A program made the position numbers and the translations under genes. Of a stretch of DNA of 64,000 nucleotides, positions 62,992-64,000 are shown piece after piece. The stretch is taken from assembly GCA_013407085.1 (NCBI GenBank), contig JACCGJ010001865.1:86039-150038 (forward strand), in the 5' to 3' direction. Under the pieces are notes generated by a model that searched no databases, was not told the DNA's origin, and saw only the letters and a program-made list of their open reading frames with translations. Source of the stretch: Atriophallophorus winterbourni (lineage: Eukaryota > Platyhelminthes > Trematoda > Plagiorchiida > Microphallidae). How positions within the stretch are numbered: position 1 is the first letter of the stretch; each line of letters begins with the position of its first letter.

Positions 62992-63028
62992 GTATGTGCA
63001 ATAAAATTTGCTAACTAGCTTTGTTTAG

Positions 63029-63373
63029 TTATTTTTGGGCGTAAAATCGGATTTTCTATCGAAACACCGGGCCTCAATGGCGTTGCCAACGTTAGAAGTT
63101 GGAGTTTTTGGTAACATATCACGGAGGACAACTGTGCTCAATGCGGAACAGGGGGCCCTGGATAAATTTCTCACTGGGACCAGGGCCACGAATATCAAAA
63201 ATGAGGAAGAAAGTGACACGAAATATCATCCCGGAAGTGTTTCAAACTCTAGCCAGAATGAGGCGGTTGCTAGGGTTCCGATATGCGCGATTGTAGCCGG
63301 TGGTGGAGCGAAAACTATTGAACAGATTTATGCATCTGTGGTGTGCAACAGGTGTCCAATGGTGATAGTTCGG
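63029..63373 (+). CDS. TRPM channel, exon 5 of those seen
   Basis: Acceptor CTTTGTTTAG after a 37-nt intron, donor GTTAGT; 115 codons, phase 0. Its end, VPICAIVAGGGAKTIEQIYA followed by CPMVIVR, matches the family's V-P-V-V-x-L-V-x-E-G-G-x-x-T-I-x-x-V and P-V-V-V-V. The first half (FLSKHRASMALPTLEVGVFG) is divergent; if the 37-nt intron is wrong, the start could be further downstream. Confidence 0.82.
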
Positions 63374-63458
63374 GTTAGTGCATTTGTCGTTCAATCTTTT
63401 AATGAAATCTGGTAAAAGTTGAAGAAAATCATCGATTGATTAAATATCTTCGTATCAG

Positions 63459-63562
63459 GGGACCGGTGGTGTTGCGGACGTCTTCGCTAATGTTATTGAC
63501 TTCATGGCATTCAAAGAAACGTTGGAGGAAAATGCTCTGACGTACGATGAAGTGAACCTGAA
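63459..63562 (+). CDS. TRPM channel, exon 6 of those seen
   Basis: Acceptor CGTATCAG after an 85-nt intron, donor GTAAGC; 104 nt, ending in phase 2. GTGGVADVFANVIDFMAFKE continues CPMVIVR to give the family's P-V-V-V-C-x-G-S-G-R-A-A-D-L-L-A-F motif, with T-G-G in place of S-G-R. The gene continues beyond the window. Confidence 0.88.
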
Positions 63563-63939
63563 GTAAGCTCGCATTGGCTGGTTAAGCATTTTATTAACAC
63601 AACTATTTTTTTCTATGCGTGTATGTATTATCGAGTGAATTGAATGAACGCAAAGGATTCGTCAATGATTGATAAAAACGGTACCCAATTAGATTGAATG
63701 TTCAATGAAAAATATTACACAATCACCGAGATACAAGCTCGCCCAATTATTCAATTAGGCAAAATTATTTCGAAGCTAAATGGTCGAAGGATCGCCGAGT
63801 TAGTGAAATGAAATATGCTTCGATATCGCAGTCGATGGTGTCTGGGATTCAACAATTTTATTGTGAAGTGTGCGAGATAAATCAGCGAGTATATTATTTA
63901 TCAGTCGATCACAAGAAATAAGTTTTATTTTAAAATACT

Positions 63940-64000
63940 TTTCACGATTCAAGATTCAAGATCCAAGATTTATGGTTGAAAAAGCAATTAACTTTACAAT
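63940..64000 (-). mobile_element. LINE-E 3' end at window edge
   Basis: Reverse complement of the LINE-E terminus: CACGATTCAAGATTCAAGAT on the plus strand, then ATTTATGGTTGAAAAAGC. The AATTAACTTTACAAT run is shared with 425-445. It continues off the window. Confidence 0.6.

Overview
This is a eukaryotic, AT-rich, repeat-laden window. It is most likely from a flatworm, probably a digenean trematode. The pointers are a CsRn1-like Ty3/Gypsy fragment, decayed Penelope-like and LINE elements, very short introns (37, 75 and 85 nt), and a short repeat family carrying hammerhead ribozyme motifs of the general kind known from schistosomes and from Penelope/retrozyme elements. The species cannot be named from sequence alone. 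There is one run of 1,000 Ns (27,846-28,845).

Layout. 1-29,900 is almost entirely transposon debris. It holds LINE fragments of at least five families (called A-E here for bookkeeping), a Penelope-like element (2,677-4,685), a gypsy integrase-LTR fragment (4,690-6,381), a nested insertion with a (TAG)33 microsatellite (6,986-8,760), a fairly intact LINE-A (19,680-22,412) and a decayed minus-strand LINE (23,504-25,760). 29,969-49,926 carries eleven plus-strand exons of alpha-catenin, encoding 758 residues from the second half of the N-terminal region through the actin-binding domain to the stop codon. The first exons (the beta-catenin-binding end) were not found and lie in the N gap or outside the window. 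50,100-60,280 is intergenic, with a second Penelope-like fragment, a DNA-transposon transposase fragment and a tandem hammerhead array. 60,283-63,562 carries six plus-strand exons from the N-terminal cytosolic region of a TRPM-type cation channel. Its membrane part lies beyond the window.

The most interesting item is the hammerhead repeat family. About 20 full, damaged or partial copies are spread over the window on both strands, including a five-unit head-to-tail array at about 58,190-59,310. There are two subfamilies with compensatory changes in stems I and II and a self-complementary stem III. Copies sit in alpha-catenin introns and in a TRPM intron. Two Penelope-like elements in the same window could be relatives or mobilisers; that link is inference.

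Exon borders were read by eye from splice sites, phase and similarity to family sequences remembered in general terms. No alignment or search was run.
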